A DNA stretch of 52,218 nucleotides from Clostridia bacterium (GTDB lineage: Bacteria; Bacillota; Clostridia; RGIG6154). Below are positions 1-8,271 of this stretch, piece after piece. Where the stretch lies: assembly GCA_017409875.1 (NCBI GenBank), contig JAFQRW010000004.1, positions 1-52,218 of the forward strand. The letters are read 5' to 3'. Both the position numbers and the translations under genes were made by a program. Below the pieces are notes generated by a model. The model made no database searches, had not been told where the DNA came from, and worked only from the letters and a program-made list of their open reading frames with translations. How positions within the stretch are numbered: the stretch's first letter is position 1; the number at the start of each line of letters is the position of its first letter.

Positions 1-318
1 TATGAAAGAATGATAGAAAAGCGGAACAGAGAAATCGAAGGGTTCAAAAATGAGATTGCAAAAATAGAGAATATTGATAAAACCATCAAAGAGAGAAAAA
101 AGGCAATGCTCGAAAATGCAAGCCTACTTGATAAGATATTAAGCGAAAAGGAACTGAGCCACACGAACTTGTGTCTGCTGTTAGAAAAAATAATAATCCA
201 TGAGGATGAATACGGACTCCGCCTTGAAATACGAATGAAGGCACCATTCCTTGAAAAGAGTTATATGGATGAAATTGGTATGATATACGAAGACGATTTC
301 GAAGAAGTATCTGCCTGA
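1..318 (+). CDS. C-terminal part of a large serine recombinase (probable, cut by window edge)
   Basis: The reading frame is open through the left edge, so only the last ~105 residues are visible. They form a charged helical stretch (ending near residue 50 of what is seen) followed by a segment containing EKIIIHEDEYGLRLEIRMKAPF, which resembles the C-terminal coiled coil and final beta strands of TndX/TnpX-type serine recombinases (leucine-rich 'LxxLIEKIxV...ieI' ending). The catalytic N-terminal domain lies outside the window, so activity cannot be judged. It stops just before a bidirectional terminator and sits next to a disturbed tRNA-Leu cluster, which suits the edge of an integrated element. 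A different coiled-coil protein is possible. Confidence 0.55.
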   Translation, partial: YERMIEKRNREIEGFKNEIAKIENIDKTIKERKKAMLENASLLDKILSEKELSHTNLCLLLEKIIIHEDEYGLRLEIRMKAPFLEKSYMDEIGMIYEDDFEEVSA

Positions 319-333
319 CAAATAACAGGCACG

Positions 334-367
334 AAAAAAGCTTACAGTCAAATCCTGTAAGCTTTTT
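334..367. terminator. Bidirectional intrinsic terminator between recombinase fragment and tRNA-Leu
   Basis: A 13-bp perfect inverted repeat (335-347 with 355-367, AAAAAGCTTACAG and its complement) with a 7-nt loop carries A/T runs on both sides. It can end transcripts from the recombinase frame (+) and from the tRNA-Leu operon (-). Confidence 0.85.
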
Positions 368-372
368 GTCGG

Positions 373-456
373 TGGTGCGGATGAAGGGACTTGAACCCCC
401 ACGATAAAATCACTAGATCCTAAGTCTAGCGCGTCTGCCAATTCCGCCACATCCGC
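373..456 (-). tRNA. tRNA-Leu (anticodon TAG)
   Basis: Reading the minus strand, the 7-bp acceptor stem GCGGATG/CATCCGC, the D arm GGCGGAATTGGCAGACGC, the anticodon stem CTAGA/TCTAG around loop CTTAGGA (anticodon TAG), a long class II variable arm and the T loop TTCAAGT are all intact. The 3' CCA is encoded (373-375). No good promoter is adjacent; transcription most likely starts at 793-821 and passes through two truncated tRNA-Leu copies. The terminator at 334-367 lies directly downstream. Confidence 0.95.
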
Positions 457-465
457 ATATTAAGT

Positions 466-498
466 TTTACCTCTTGATTTTTACACGGTAGAGGTAAA
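466..498. repeat. 9-bp inverted repeat upstream of tRNA-Leu
   Basis: TTTACCTCT at 466-474 is complementary to AGAGGTAAA at 490-498, with 15 bases between. There is no T-tract, so it is not a terminator. It lies in the 124-base spacer between the intact tRNA-Leu and its truncated copy, and could be a processing hairpin or a remnant of a recombination site. Confidence 0.4.
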
Positions 499-580
499 CC
501 GAGGAGGAGCATATCGCTTAATCCTCATCTATGAAAACGGGAAAACCGTAATCAACAATAAAATCACATACAGGACGGAA

Positions 581-618
581 CCTAAGTCTAGCGCGTCTGC
601 CAATTCCGCCACGCCCGC
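581..618 (-). pseudogene. Truncated tRNA-Leu (5' half, copy 2)
   Basis: The minus strand reads GCGGGCG (acceptor 5' strand), the full D arm and the 5' half of the anticodon arm ending CTTAGG, then departs from any tRNA sequence. Bases 581-612 are identical to 419-450 of the intact tRNA-Leu, and the match continues with two changes to 623/461 (41 of 43). The 3' half, including anticodon-stem partner, T arm and acceptor partner, is missing, so no functional tRNA can form. The two acceptor-stem changes (GCGGGCG against GCGGATG) show it came from a related but separate tRNA-Leu gene or has diverged. Confidence 0.8.
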
Positions 619-637
619 ATATTCAATTGTATTTCTT

Positions 638-757
638 GTCTGACTTACTTGTCAGACGCGCCCGCGAGACAGTTTGCGGTTCCCGAAATCACAGATTTCG
701 ACCGCTTCACCTTCTCATGTTCGTTTCTTCTGCCACAGGCAGCACTCACATTCAAAG
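638..757 (-). other. Hairpin-rich insert between tRNA-Leu remnants
   Basis: Three inverted repeats lie in 120 bases: 638-657 (GTCTGAC, 6-nt loop, GTCAGAC), 676-705 (GCGGT, 3-nt bulge, CGAAATC, 3-nt loop, GATTTCG, ACCGC) and 730-742 (CTGCC, 3-nt loop, GGCAG). On the minus strand two of them have a UGU loop. The stretch is more GC-rich than its surroundings and contains no convincing coding frame. It would be transcribed from the promoter at 793-821. I do not recognise an RNA family; it may be a structured RNA or a degraded mobile repeat. Confidence 0.4.
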
Positions 758-779
758 CTACCAATTCCGCCACGCCCGC
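758..779 (-). pseudogene. Truncated tRNA-Leu (5' end, copy 1)
   Basis: The minus strand reads GCGGGCGTGGCGGAATTGGTAG, the acceptor 5' strand plus most of the D arm of a tRNA-Leu, and then switches to unrelated sequence. It sits 13 bases after the -10 box of a strong promoter, exactly where a tRNA 5' end would be expected, so it marks the start of an original tRNA operon now broken after the D arm. Confidence 0.7.
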
Positions 780-792
780 AAGTTACCTGAAT

Positions 793-821
793 ATGATACC
801 ACACGAAACTGTTTTTGTCAA
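793..821 (-). promoter_or_regulatory. Sigma-A promoter of the tRNA-Leu cluster
   Basis: On the minus strand TTGACA (816-821), 17 bases, TATCAT (793-798). The first tRNA-Leu remnant begins 13 bases further on. This is the only good promoter ahead of the intact tRNA-Leu. Confidence 0.8.
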
Positions 822-833
822 GACATTAGTCCT

Positions 834-2900
834 TTAAAAAAGTTTCATAACATTTGAAACCAAAAAGCAAATTATAAAACCTGTCACGCTTGGGAGCAAA
901 AAAGACCAAAATGTCCATTTTAAACTTTTTGTTTCTTTATGCACCGTCATTAAAGTTGTGGCACACGGCCAGTGAAACAGTGAAAAAAGCATTGTGCAAA
1001 TAGCTGTAACATTAGTCCAACCGTTATCAATCAGCAAAGTTTTAATTATATTCAAATCGTCAATTTTTGTTAAACTTCCCTGTGCCATATAAGACATTAT
1101 TATAATTGGCAAAACAATTTCATTAGCAGGGAGTCCCAAAACAAACGCAAAAAGTATTACTCCATCTAAACCGATAAGCTTGCCTAATGGGTCCAAAAAC
1201 CGATTTATATGCCCCAAAAGTGTGATATCCCCCACTGTTATGTTTGCTAAAATCCATATAATTAATCCGGCGGGCGCTGCAGCAGTAATTGCACGCCCTA
1301 AAACAAACACTGTTCTGTCTAAAACAGATTTTACTACAATCTGTCCTATTTTAGGTTTTCTGTATGGCGGAAGTTCTAAAGTAAATGACGAAGGTGTGCC
1401 TTTTAAAATAGTTTTTGATAACACTTTAGACATAACAAATGTCATAAGTATCCCCAAAAGTACAAAGCCTGTAAGCAACAATGCTCCGTAAAGTGAATTA
1501 AGTTTTCCATTTATTGAGAAAATTAAAAACATAGAAATTATTGACACCAGAAACGGGAATCTGCCATTGCAAGGCACAAAACTGTTGGTTAAAATTGCAA
1601 TAAGCCTCTCTCTCGGAGAATCAATAATTCTCGCTCCGGTAACTCCCACGGCGTTACAACCAAAGCCCATACACATAGTCAGTGCTTGTTTTCCGCAGGC
1701 ACAGCACTTTTTAAAAGTTTTATCCAAGTTAAAAGCAATTCTCGGCAAGTATCCCAAATCTTCTAACAGCGTAAATAACGGAAAAAATATAGCCATTGGC
1801 GGCAACATTACCGAAACTACCCACGAAAGCACACGATACATTCCAAAAATTAAAGGCTCATATATAACACCTGGGACACCTAAGGTAAAACAAATTTTAA
1901 GCAAAACATCTTCAAAAGCAAAAAGTATATTGCCCAAAAACTCTGATGGAATATTTGCACCAAAAATGGTTATCCAGAAAACTACCGCTAAAAGCAAAGC
2001 CATAGCAGGAATCCCTGTGAATTTCCCCGTTAATATTTTATCAATTTTTCTGTCACGCTGAAGACATTTTTGGTTTTTATAGTTTGTTACGTCTTTAACT
2101 GCCTCATTAGAAGCATCTGCTATGCTAAATGCAATCGAATCTTTTATCTTTTCTATTGTTAATCCTGATTTTTCTAATTCTTTTTTTGATTTTTCCACCG
2201 TTTCTTTTATATTTTGGTTTCCAAGCAAATCAAATGATACATATTCTTTAATACTTTCATTTATTGACCGGTCTGATTCTATAAGTTTTAAAGCCAACCA
2301 TCTTGTATTTATATTAATATCCGCTTCTTTTTCAATCGCTTCCTTAATTCTTTCAATTTCTTTTTCAATTGGATCTATGTATCTTATTTGCCTTGCTTTT
2401 TTATTTAGGTGTTCTTGTGACAAACTGTAAAGCAGGTCATTTAGTCCCTCTTTTTTTGAGGCGTTAGTGCCCACAACCGGTACGCCTAAATTTTGTGAAA
2501 GTTTCTTTAAATCAACCTCTATTTCTTTTCTTTTTGCTTCATCTAATAGATTTACACAAACTATAACATTGTTTGTTATTTCAAGTGTTTGAAGTACCAG
2601 GTTCATATTTCTTTCAAGACATGTTGCATCACACACAACAATAATTTTATCAGGTTTTTCAAAACAAATATAATCGCGGGCTACCTCTTCCTCTTTGGAA
2701 TGCGCAAGAAGTGAATATGTGCCGGGCAAATCTACAAAAACGTATTTTTGCCCCTTATATTCCCTCTCCCCCTTTGCATTGCTAACCGTTTTCCCTGCCC
2801 AATTTCCGGTATGTTGTTTCATCCCGGTAAGGGCGTTGAAAACTGTGCTTTTTCCAACATTTGGATTTCCTGCAAGAGCCACCGTGACTTGATTATTCAT
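834..2900 (-). CDS. feoB: Ferrous iron transport protein B
   Basis: Inner-membrane Fe(II) transporter with a cytosolic G-protein domain. In the 688-residue product G1 is GNPNVGKS (11-18), G3 DLPG (57-60), G4 NLLD (117-120) and G5 TNA (about 145-147), followed by a helical linker and the FeoB membrane core with its two gate repeats, including a conserved MGFGCNAVGVTGARI stretch. The ATG at 2900 is preferred over the GTG at 2906 because AGGTG lies five bases upstream. The start overlaps the end of feoA by eight bases, which indicates translational coupling. Length is typical of Firmicute FeoB. No FeoC follows. I did not find a clear Fur or DtxR box by eye. Confidence 0.97.
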   Translation of the reverse strand: MNNQVTVALAGNPNVGKSTVFNALTGMKQHTGNWAGKTVSNAKGEREYKGQKYVFVDLPGTYSLLAHSKEEEVARDYICFEKPDKIIVVCDATCLERNMNLVLQTLEITNNVIVCVNLLDEAKRKEIEVDLKKLSQNLGVPVVGTNASKKEGLNDLLYSLSQEHLNKKARQIRYIDPIEKEIERIKEAIEKEADININTRWLALKLIESDRSINESIKEYVSFDLLGNQNIKETVEKSKKELEKSGLTIEKIKDSIAFSIADASNEAVKDVTNYKNQKCLQRDRKIDKILTGKFTGIPAMALLLAVVFWITIFGANIPSEFLGNILFAFEDVLLKICFTLGVPGVIYEPLIFGMYRVLSWVVSVMLPPMAIFFPLFTLLEDLGYLPRIAFNLDKTFKKCCACGKQALTMCMGFGCNAVGVTGARIIDSPRERLIAILTNSFVPCNGRFPFLVSIISMFLIFSINGKLNSLYGALLLTGFVLLGILMTFVMSKVLSKTILKGTPSSFTLELPPYRKPKIGQIVVKSVLDRTVFVLGRAITAAAPAGLIIWILANITVGDITLLGHINRFLDPLGKLIGLDGVILFAFVLGLPANEIVLPIIIMSYMAQGSLTKIDDLNIIKTLLIDNGWTNVTAICTMLFSLFHWPCATTLMTVHKETKSLKWTFWSFLLPSVTGFIICFLVSNVMKLF

Positions 2901-3135
2901 ATCCACACCTCACAAATATTTTTTTACTGTCATCTTCTCTTATTGCAATAACAGCGCCTTTTATTAAAAAAGCTGTAGGATCACCACCAGGTGCTTTTAA
3001 AACACACCTGATTTTTGTTCCCTCAACAACTCCTATATCCTGAAGCCTTCTCCTGATACTTCCCGAATTTTCCAAATGCAAAACTTTGGCACAATCGCCT
3101 ATATTAAGGGCATTTAAGCCACATTTTCTATTCAT
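2893..3135 (-). CDS. feoA: Ferrous iron transport protein A
   Basis: A small SH3-like cytosolic partner of FeoB, 80 residues, with the family pattern LNIGDCAKVLHLE near the N-terminus, RRRLQDIGVVEGTKI in the middle and the C-terminal strands ending IREDDSKKIFVRC. It is the first gene of a two-gene feoAB operon, with the ribosome binding site AGGAG before the ATG. It diverges from the AlkD-like gene, with about 85 bases between the two starts. Confidence 0.95.
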   Translation of the reverse strand: MNRKCGLNALNIGDCAKVLHLENSGSIRRRLQDIGVVEGTKIRCVLKAPGGDPTAFLIKGAVIAIREDDSKKIFVRCGYE

Positions 3136-3174
3136 ACTTAATTACTCCTTCTATTTTTATACTATGAAATGCAC

Positions 3175-3203
3175 TTGCAAACGTGATGAATTTATGTTAT
3201 TGT
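3175..3203 (+). promoter_or_regulatory. Candidate promoter of the AlkD-like gene
   Basis: TTGCAA (3175-3180), 17 bases, TATTGT (3198-3203). The implied leader before the ATG at 3221 would be only about ten bases, so the assignment is tentative. Confidence 0.35.
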
Positions 3204-3220
3204 GTAAATGGTGATTGTTT

Positions 3221-3913
3221 ATGGATATAACTAAAAAGCTATTTGAGTTTAAAGATATAAAATATAAGAGTTTTCAAGAAAAACTTATACCTACCGTGCT
3301 TTGTGATAAGGTTATCGGTATACGCACTCCTACTTTAAGAAAATTCGCCAAAGAATTATATAGCAAAAATGAATATGCGGATTTTTTAAACATTCTTCCG
3401 CATCGATATTATGAAGAGAATAATTTACACGCATTTTTGATAGAAAATATAAAAGATTTTGACATAGCATTAGAAGAAACTCGAAAGTTTTTACCTTACA
3501 TAGACAACTGGGCAACATGCGACTCTTTTCTTCCCCCTGTTTTTAAGAAAAACACTGACAAACTGTTTACTGATATTTTAAAATGGATTAAATCGGACAA
3601 GACGTACACAGTCCGTTTTGGGATAGGTTTATTACTAAAACTCTACGCAGACGAAAATTTTGATGCAAAATTCTTAAAGTTAGTATCCTCGGTAAAGTCA
3701 GATGAATACTATATAAAAATGATGGTTGCGTGGTATTTTGCAACACTTTTAGCAAAGCAATACGACAAAACAATTCCTTATATTAAAAACCACACACTTG
3801 ACAGATGGACTCACAATAAAGCAATACAAAAGGCTTTAGAAAGCTATAGGATAGACTTAAAAACAAAAGAATACTTAAAAACACTAAAAATCACACAAAA
3901 AAAGCAACCTTAA
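3221..3913 (+). CDS. AlkD-like DNA alkylation repair protein (HEAT-repeat glycosylase family)
   Basis: A 230-residue, mostly helical protein of the DNA alkylation repair family (PF08713-type), which removes bulky or positively charged alkylated bases from DNA. The diagnostic stretch IDNWATCDSF is at 94-103, with IGIRTPTLRKFAK near 32-44 and TVRFGIGLLL near 133. An in-frame TTG two codons upstream is less likely than the ATG at 3221, which has GGTGA six bases before it. The stop codon lies inside the terminator it shares with pyrI. It stands alone between feoA and the pyr operon. The exact substrate cannot be told from the sequence. Confidence 0.88.
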   Translation: MDITKKLFEFKDIKYKSFQEKLIPTVLCDKVIGIRTPTLRKFAKELYSKNEYADFLNILPHRYYEENNLHAFLIENIKDFDIALEETRKFLPYIDNWATCDSFLPPVFKKNTDKLFTDILKWIKSDKTYTVRFGIGLLLKLYADENFDAKFLKLVSSVKSDEYYIKMMVAWYFATLLAKQYDKTIPYIKNHTLDRWTHNKAIQKALESYRIDLKTKEYLKTLKITQKKQP

Positions 3914-3929
3914 AAGGTTGCTTTTTTTA
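3897..3929. terminator. Bidirectional terminator between the AlkD-like gene and pyrI
   Basis: GCAACCT (3904-3910) and AGGTTGC (3915-3921) with a 4-nt loop, flanked by an A run on the left and a T run on the right. It ends two converging transcripts and overlaps the last codons of the rightward gene. Confidence 0.9.
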
Positions 3930-4346
3930 ATCATTTGCTTTTGCTTCGCAGTATATACAGCGATAAACTCTGTTTTCTCTGTCTGTTAGTTTAAAGATAT
4001 GCTGAATATCTTGCTCTGTAGTTGTAATACATCTTGGGTTTTTGCACTTTATAACATCTGTTACTGTTTCAGGAAGTTCTAAGTGTTTCTTTTCAACAAT
4101 TTCACCATTTTTTACAACATTTACCGTTGCATCATGGTTGATGTAGCCTAAAACTTCCAGATTCAGTTCAATATTTCCGTCAATTTTTATAATGTCTTTC
4201 TTGCCCATTTTTTTGCTGGTTGCATTTTTTATAATTGCAACTGGGCAAACAAGCTCTCCTAAATTTAAATACTTATATACCTGCATACTGTTACCAGCTT
4301 TAATGTGGTCAATAACAAATCCGTTTTTAATTGAATCAATATTCAT
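3927..4346 (-). CDS. pyrI: Aspartate carbamoyltransferase regulatory subunit
   Basis: The nucleotide-binding allosteric chain that pairs with PyrB. In 139 residues there is an N-terminal alpha/beta allosteric domain (effector CTP/ATP in characterised members) and a C-terminal zinc domain with four cysteines, C101, C106, C130 and C133, that contacts the catalytic chain. It is the last gene of the pyr operon, 15 bases after pyrB. Many Bacilli lack PyrI, so its presence implies that the first committed step is under allosteric control here in addition to the leader attenuator. Confidence 0.95.
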   Translation of the reverse strand: MNIDSIKNGFVIDHIKAGNSMQVYKYLNLGELVCPVAIIKNATSKKMGKKDIIKIDGNIELNLEVLGYINHDATVNVVKNGEIVEKKHLELPETVTDVIKCKNPRCITTTEQDIQHIFKLTDRENRVYRCIYCEAKAND

Positions 4347-4361
4347 ACCATCCGCTCCCCC

Positions 4362-5276
4362 TTAATCGATTTCCAACAACTTTAATATAAGCGCCATTCT
4401 GATATATTTACCGTTTAAAGCCTGCTCAAAATAGCACGCCCTTGGGTCTTCATCTATTTTAGTGGAAATTTCATTTACTCTTGGAAGTGGATGCAAAATA
4501 GATAGATCTGCCTTTGCAGTATCCAGTTTTTCGGGAGTTAATATATAGCTGTCACGAAGTCTTATATAATCAGCCTCATTAAAAAATCTTTCTCTTTGAA
4601 CTCTGGTCATATAAAGCACATCAAGCTGCCCGATAACCTCCTGCAAATCTGACGTTTCGACAAATTCGCATTTTTCTTTTTTAAGTACATCTTTTCTTAT
4701 ATATCCCGGCACTTTAAGTTCATCCGGTGATATAAGCACAAATTTAACATTTTCATATCTTGAAAGTGCTGCAATAAGCGAGTGAACAGTTCTTCCAAAT
4801 TTAAGGTCTCCGCAAAAGCCTACTGTGATGTCGCTGAGCTTACCTTTTTTACGTTTGATTGTAAGAAGGTCAGTAAGTGTTTGTGTAGGATGATTGTGTC
4901 CGCCGTCTCCTGCATTTATAATAGGAGCATCCGATTTAAATGACGCAACCATAGGTGCGCCCTCTTTAGGATGACGCATTGCGATAATGTCTGCATAACA
5001 AGAGACAACTTTTACAGTATCGCTTACACTCTCGCCTTTTGATGCAGAGCTGCTTTGTGCTTCTGAAAATCCCAAAACATTTCCACCAAGCTCCATCATA
5101 GCCGCTTCAAAAGAAAGTCTTGTTCTTGTCGAAGGTTCAAAAAACAATGTCGCAAGCTTTTTATATTTGCACTTTTCTCTGTATTTTTCAGGATTTTTTA
5201 TTATATCGTTTGCTTTTTCAATAAGCTGTTCTATTTCATCTGTAGTAATATCTCTAATATCAATCAGATGCTTCAT
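4362..5276 (-). CDS. pyrB: Aspartate carbamoyltransferase catalytic subunit
   Basis: Condenses carbamoyl phosphate with L-aspartate in de novo pyrimidine synthesis. The carbamoyl-phosphate site STRTR is at 49-53, the lysine of the mobile 80s loop is K80 (SASKGES), and RHPKEGAP is at 101-108 with [15 protein letters not shown] at 123-137. The length of 304 residues is typical. Its ATG overlaps the pyrE stop (ATGA), and its ribosome binding site GGAGGG lies in the pyrE 3' end, so the two are coupled. Confidence 0.97.
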   Translation of the reverse strand: MKHLIDIRDITTDEIEQLIEKANDIIKNPEKYREKCKYKKLATLFFEPSTRTRLSFEAAMMELGGNVLGFSEAQSSSASKGESVSDTVKVVSCYADIIAMRHPKEGAPMVASFKSDAPIINAGDGGHNHPTQTLTDLLTIKRKKGKLSDITVGFCGDLKFGRTVHSLIAALSRYENVKFVLISPDELKVPGYIRKDVLKKEKCEFVETSDLQEVIGQLDVLYMTRVQRERFFNEADYIRLRDSYILTPEKLDTAKADLSILHPLPRVNEISTKIDEDPRACYFEQALNGKYIRMALILKLLEID

Positions 5277-5911
5277 TTTGTCCCTCCTATCCAGCTTTCA
5301 TCAGATGGATTATTGCGGAAAGCGATAAGCTTTTGGATATCTTCAGGTTTTATATAACCAGTCTCTGCAGCAACCTCTGCAATCACATCAAAATTTGTAA
5401 GACTGACATTTTTAACATTTGCTTCTCTTAATCTGTCAATTCCTTTTTGCATACCGTAAGTAAAGATGCTGGCAACACCAAGAACCTCGGCACCTGCTTC
5501 TCTTAAGGCATCGACAACATCGATTACGCTGCCTCCTGTTGAAATAAGGTCTTCAATTACAACAACTTTCTGACCTTTTTCAAGTTTTCCTTCAATTCTG
5601 TTGGTTCTTCCATGATCCTTTGCGCCTGAACGAACATATCCCATTGGCATATTCATAATATGACCTGTGATAGCGGCATGCGCAATACCTGCAGTTGATG
5701 TTCCCATCAAAACTTCACATTCAGGATATTCTCTTTTTACAATCTCGGCTAAACCTTCTTCGATCATTGTTCTGACATTGGGTGCAGTAAGTGTTAATCT
5801 GTTATCGCAATACACAGGGCTTTTAATACCGCTTGCCCATGTAAACGGGTCCTCTGGTCTTAAAAACACTGCACCTATTGAAAGTAATCCTTCAGCAATT
5901 CTTCTTTCCAT
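5273..5911 (-). CDS. pyrE: Orotate phosphoribosyltransferase
   Basis: Makes orotidine 5'-phosphate from orotate and PRPP. The PRPP-binding signature [13 protein letters not shown] is at 116-128 and the flexible loop with [11 protein letters not shown] at about 98-108. Its 212 residues match the bacterial PyrE length. Ribosome binding site AAGGAGG precedes the ATG; it follows pyrF by 16 bases and overlaps pyrB by four. Confidence 0.97.
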   Translation of the reverse strand: MERRIAEGLLSIGAVFLRPEDPFTWASGIKSPVYCDNRLTLTAPNVRTMIEEGLAEIVKREYPECEVLMGTSTAGIAHAAITGHIMNMPMGYVRSGAKDHGRTNRIEGKLEKGQKVVVIEDLISTGGSVIDVVDALREAGAEVLGVASIFTYGMQKGIDRLREANVKNVSLTNFDVIAEVAAETGYIKPEDIQKLIAFRNNPSDESWIGGTK

Positions 5912-5927
5912 TATTTAATCCTCCTTA

Positions 5928-6629
5928 TTATTCCCCACAAAATTCTCTTATACATCTTTCGTAAGCCGCAACCGGATCTTCTGCCTGAGTTATGGGTCTA
6001 CCCACAACTATGTAGTCAGAACCGATTTTGTTCGCATCTTCAGGTGTAGTAACACGAACCTGATCGCCTTTTTCGCCATCTGCAAATCTAACGCCCGGTG
6101 TTACTGTTAAAAACTCATTGCCGCATACAGCCTTTACATCTGACGCCTCAAGAGGTGAGCAAACAACACCGTCAAGTCCTGCAACTTTTGCATTTTTTGC
6201 ATAGTGTGCAACTACCTCTTTTAAAGGTTTATCAATCAAAATGTCGTTTTTCATTCTTTCTTCGCTTGTTGATGTAAGCTGAGTTACTGCAATTAAAAGC
6301 GGTCTTGTGCCGTCTTCTCTTGTTAATCCTTCGATAGCCGCCTTCATCATTTCTATTGTTCCTGATGCGTGAAGATTTGTCATATCTACATCAAGATTTG
6401 ATAAAACTTTCATTGATTTTTTTACCGTGTTTGGAATATCACAAAGCTTTAAATCAAGGAAAATTTTATGACCTCTTTTTTTAATCTCGCGCACAATTTC
6501 AGGACCCTCTGCATAAAAAAGCTCCATGCCAATTTTTACATAGGGCTTTTTACCTGTAAACTTGTCCAAAAAGCTTAAAACCTGCTCCTTTCCATCAAAG
6601 TCACAAGCGATAATAACATCTTTACCCAT
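5928..6629 (-). CDS. pyrF: Orotidine 5'-phosphate decarboxylase
   Basis: Final step of UMP synthesis. The catalytic D-x-K-x-x-D motif is [10 protein letters not shown] at 59-68 (D59, K61, D64), with the partner lysine K32 in YVKIGMELF. The phosphate-binding end [12 protein letters not shown] is near the C-terminus. The product has 233 residues. The start overlaps the pyrD stop by eight bases, a sign of coupled translation. Confidence 0.97.
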   Translation of the reverse strand: MGKDVIIACDFDGKEQVLSFLDKFTGKKPYVKIGMELFYAEGPEIVREIKKRGHKIFLDLKLCDIPNTVKKSMKVLSNLDVDMTNLHASGTIEMMKAAIEGLTREDGTRPLLIAVTQLTSTSEERMKNDILIDKPLKEVVAHYAKNAKVAGLDGVVCSPLEASDVKAVCGNEFLTVTPGVRFADGEKGDQVRVTTPEDANKIGSDYIVVGRPITQAEDPVAAYERCIREFCGE

Positions 6630-7539
6630 TATGTGCCACCCCTATTATTTCTTTTAAATTTTTAATATTGTACTTTTCCATTCTTTCAGGAAGTTTTTCT
6701 ATAATTTCCTTACAAACATAAGGATTTACAAGGTTTGCAGCTCCTACCTGAACCGCAGTTGCTCCTGCCATCATCATTTCTATAACATCGTCAGCAGAAG
6801 ATACTCCGCCCATACCGATAATAGGTATTTTAACGGCATCTGCCACTTTGTATACCATTGAAAGTGCTACAGGGAAAATGGCATCCCCTGAAAACCCACC
6901 TGCTTTTTGTGCAATAACAGGTTTTTTTCTGTTTAAATCTATTCTCATACCCACTAATGTATTTATAAGGCTGATACCGTCTGCACCTGCGTCTTCACAT
7001 GCTTTTGCTATTGAAACAATATCAGTAACATTAGGGCTTAATTTAATATACACAGGCTTTGTTGTAACCTTTTTAACCGCCCTTGTAACATCAGATACAT
7101 TTTTCTCGCTTGTACCAAAACTCATACCGCCGTTATGAACATTCGGACAGCTTACATTAACTTCAATAATCCCAACCTGTTCTTGTTTATCGATTTTCTC
7201 ACAACAATATACATATTCATCAACAGAAAATCCGCTGATATTTGCAATAACTTTTTTATTAAAGCATTTTTTCAGCTTTGGAAGTTCTTCTGATATAACT
7301 TTTTCAATGCCGGGATTTTGAAGTCCTACCGAGTTAATCATTCCGCTTTTACATTCTGCAATTCTTGGAGTTGGGTTGCCAAAACGGGCATCTTTTGTTG
7401 TGCCTTTAAACGAAAATGAACCAAGGCAGTTAATGTCATAAAGCTCAGCAAACTCATAACCAAACCCAAAAGTTCCGCTTGCAGGAATAACAGGATTGTC
7501 AAGTGTAATACCGCTTAATATGACTTTTGTATCTACCAT
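6622..7539 (-). CDS. pyrD: Dihydroorotate dehydrogenase B, catalytic subunit (class 1B)
   Basis: Oxidises dihydroorotate to orotate with FMN. The catalytic base of class 1 enzymes is a cysteine, here C131 in NVSCPN (128-133). The FMN-binding stretch SFKGTT is at 43-48, and the C-terminal [10 protein letters not shown] and [11 protein letters not shown] motifs follow. The adjacent pyrK, whose end it overlaps by seven bases, makes this the NAD-dependent class 1B heterotetramer rather than the fumarate-dependent 1A form. Confidence 0.97.
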   Translation of the reverse strand: MVDTKVILSGITLDNPVIPASGTFGFGYEFAELYDINCLGSFSFKGTTKDARFGNPTPRIAECKSGMINSVGLQNPGIEKVISEELPKLKKCFNKKVIANISGFSVDEYVYCCEKIDKQEQVGIIEVNVSCPNVHNGGMSFGTSEKNVSDVTRAVKKVTTKPVYIKLSPNVTDIVSIAKACEDAGADGISLINTLVGMRIDLNRKKPVIAQKAGGFSGDAIFPVALSMVYKVADAVKIPIIGMGGVSSADDVIEMMMAGATAVQVGAANLVNPYVCKEIIEKLPERMEKYNIKNLKEIIGVAHNG

Positions 7540-8261
7540 ATTATTTCCTCCTTACATAAAACCGGGCCTTCTTTACATATACGTTTGTTTCCATATTTGG
7601 TTTTGCAGCTGCATCCCATACAAGCTCCGAATCCGCATCCCATTCTTTCTTCAAAACTAAACTCCCCGTCAGTTTTTGAAACATCATAAATTGCTTTAAG
7701 CATCGGTTCAGGTCCGCACGAATAAGTATATGTGTAATTAAGATTTTCAAGTGCTGCAGTTACAAACCCTTTTGTGCCAAAGCTTCCGTCTGCAGTTGTA
7801 ACTATGGTATCACAAACTGCATTAAACTCATCTAAGTAGTATATTTCATCTTTTGTGTTAAAACCCATTATAACAGTTGGGGTTTTACCCTGATCCTTTA
7901 ATACTTTTGCAAGGTTATACATCGGAGGAACACCTGCACCCCCGCCGATTAAAACTGGGAACTGTCCGCTTTTTGAAGTATCAAAACCGTTACCTAAGCC
8001 TGTTAAAATATCAAGCTTTCCTTCTTTCATCTCACTCATTTTTTCTGTGCCCGCACCTACTACTTTGTAGAGTATTGTAAAATCATTTTCAGAATAATCG
8101 CACACAGAAATCGGTCTTCTCAAGAAAAATCCGTCAAGCTTGATATTAACAAACTGTCCGGGTGCTGAAATCGCACTCGCATCGCCTGCAAGCACCATTT
8201 TATACATACTTTTATTAAGTTTAATGTTTTCTTTAATATCAAATAAACCTTGTTTTAACAT
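7533..8261 (-). CDS. pyrK: Dihydroorotate dehydrogenase B, electron-transfer subunit
   Basis: Passes electrons from PyrD to NAD through FAD and a [2Fe-2S] cluster. In the 242-residue product the FAD motif RRPIS is at 48-52, the nucleotide-binding GGGAGVPP at 107-113 region, and the cluster cysteines are C209, C214, C217 and C229 in MGCGFGACMGCSCK and the following segment. I chose the ATG at 8261 because AAGGAGA stands five bases before it; the upstream ATG at 8279 lies ahead of that ribosome binding site and inside the carB end. Its stop overlaps the pyrD start. Confidence 0.96.
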   Translation of the reverse strand: MLKQGLFDIKENIKLNKSMYKMVLAGDASAISAPGQFVNIKLDGFFLRRPISVCDYSENDFTILYKVVGAGTEKMSEMKEGKLDILTGLGNGFDTSKSGQFPVLIGGGAGVPPMYNLAKVLKDQGKTPTVIMGFNTKDEIYYLDEFNAVCDTIVTTADGSFGTKGFVTAALENLNYTYTYSCGPEPMLKAIYDVSKTDGEFSFEERMGCGFGACMGCSCKTKYGNKRICKEGPVLCKEEIIW

Positions 8262-8271
8262 TCTTCTCTCC

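Noticed and set aside
627-857. Two overlapping rightward reading frames of 62 and 76 residues
   Set aside because: They cross tRNA-Leu remnants, hairpins and the feoB end on the opposite strand, have no ribosome binding site and no recognisable protein pattern.
3215-3220. TTG start for the AlkD-like gene
   Set aside because: ATG two codons later has GGTGA at proper distance and begins the family-like N-terminus.
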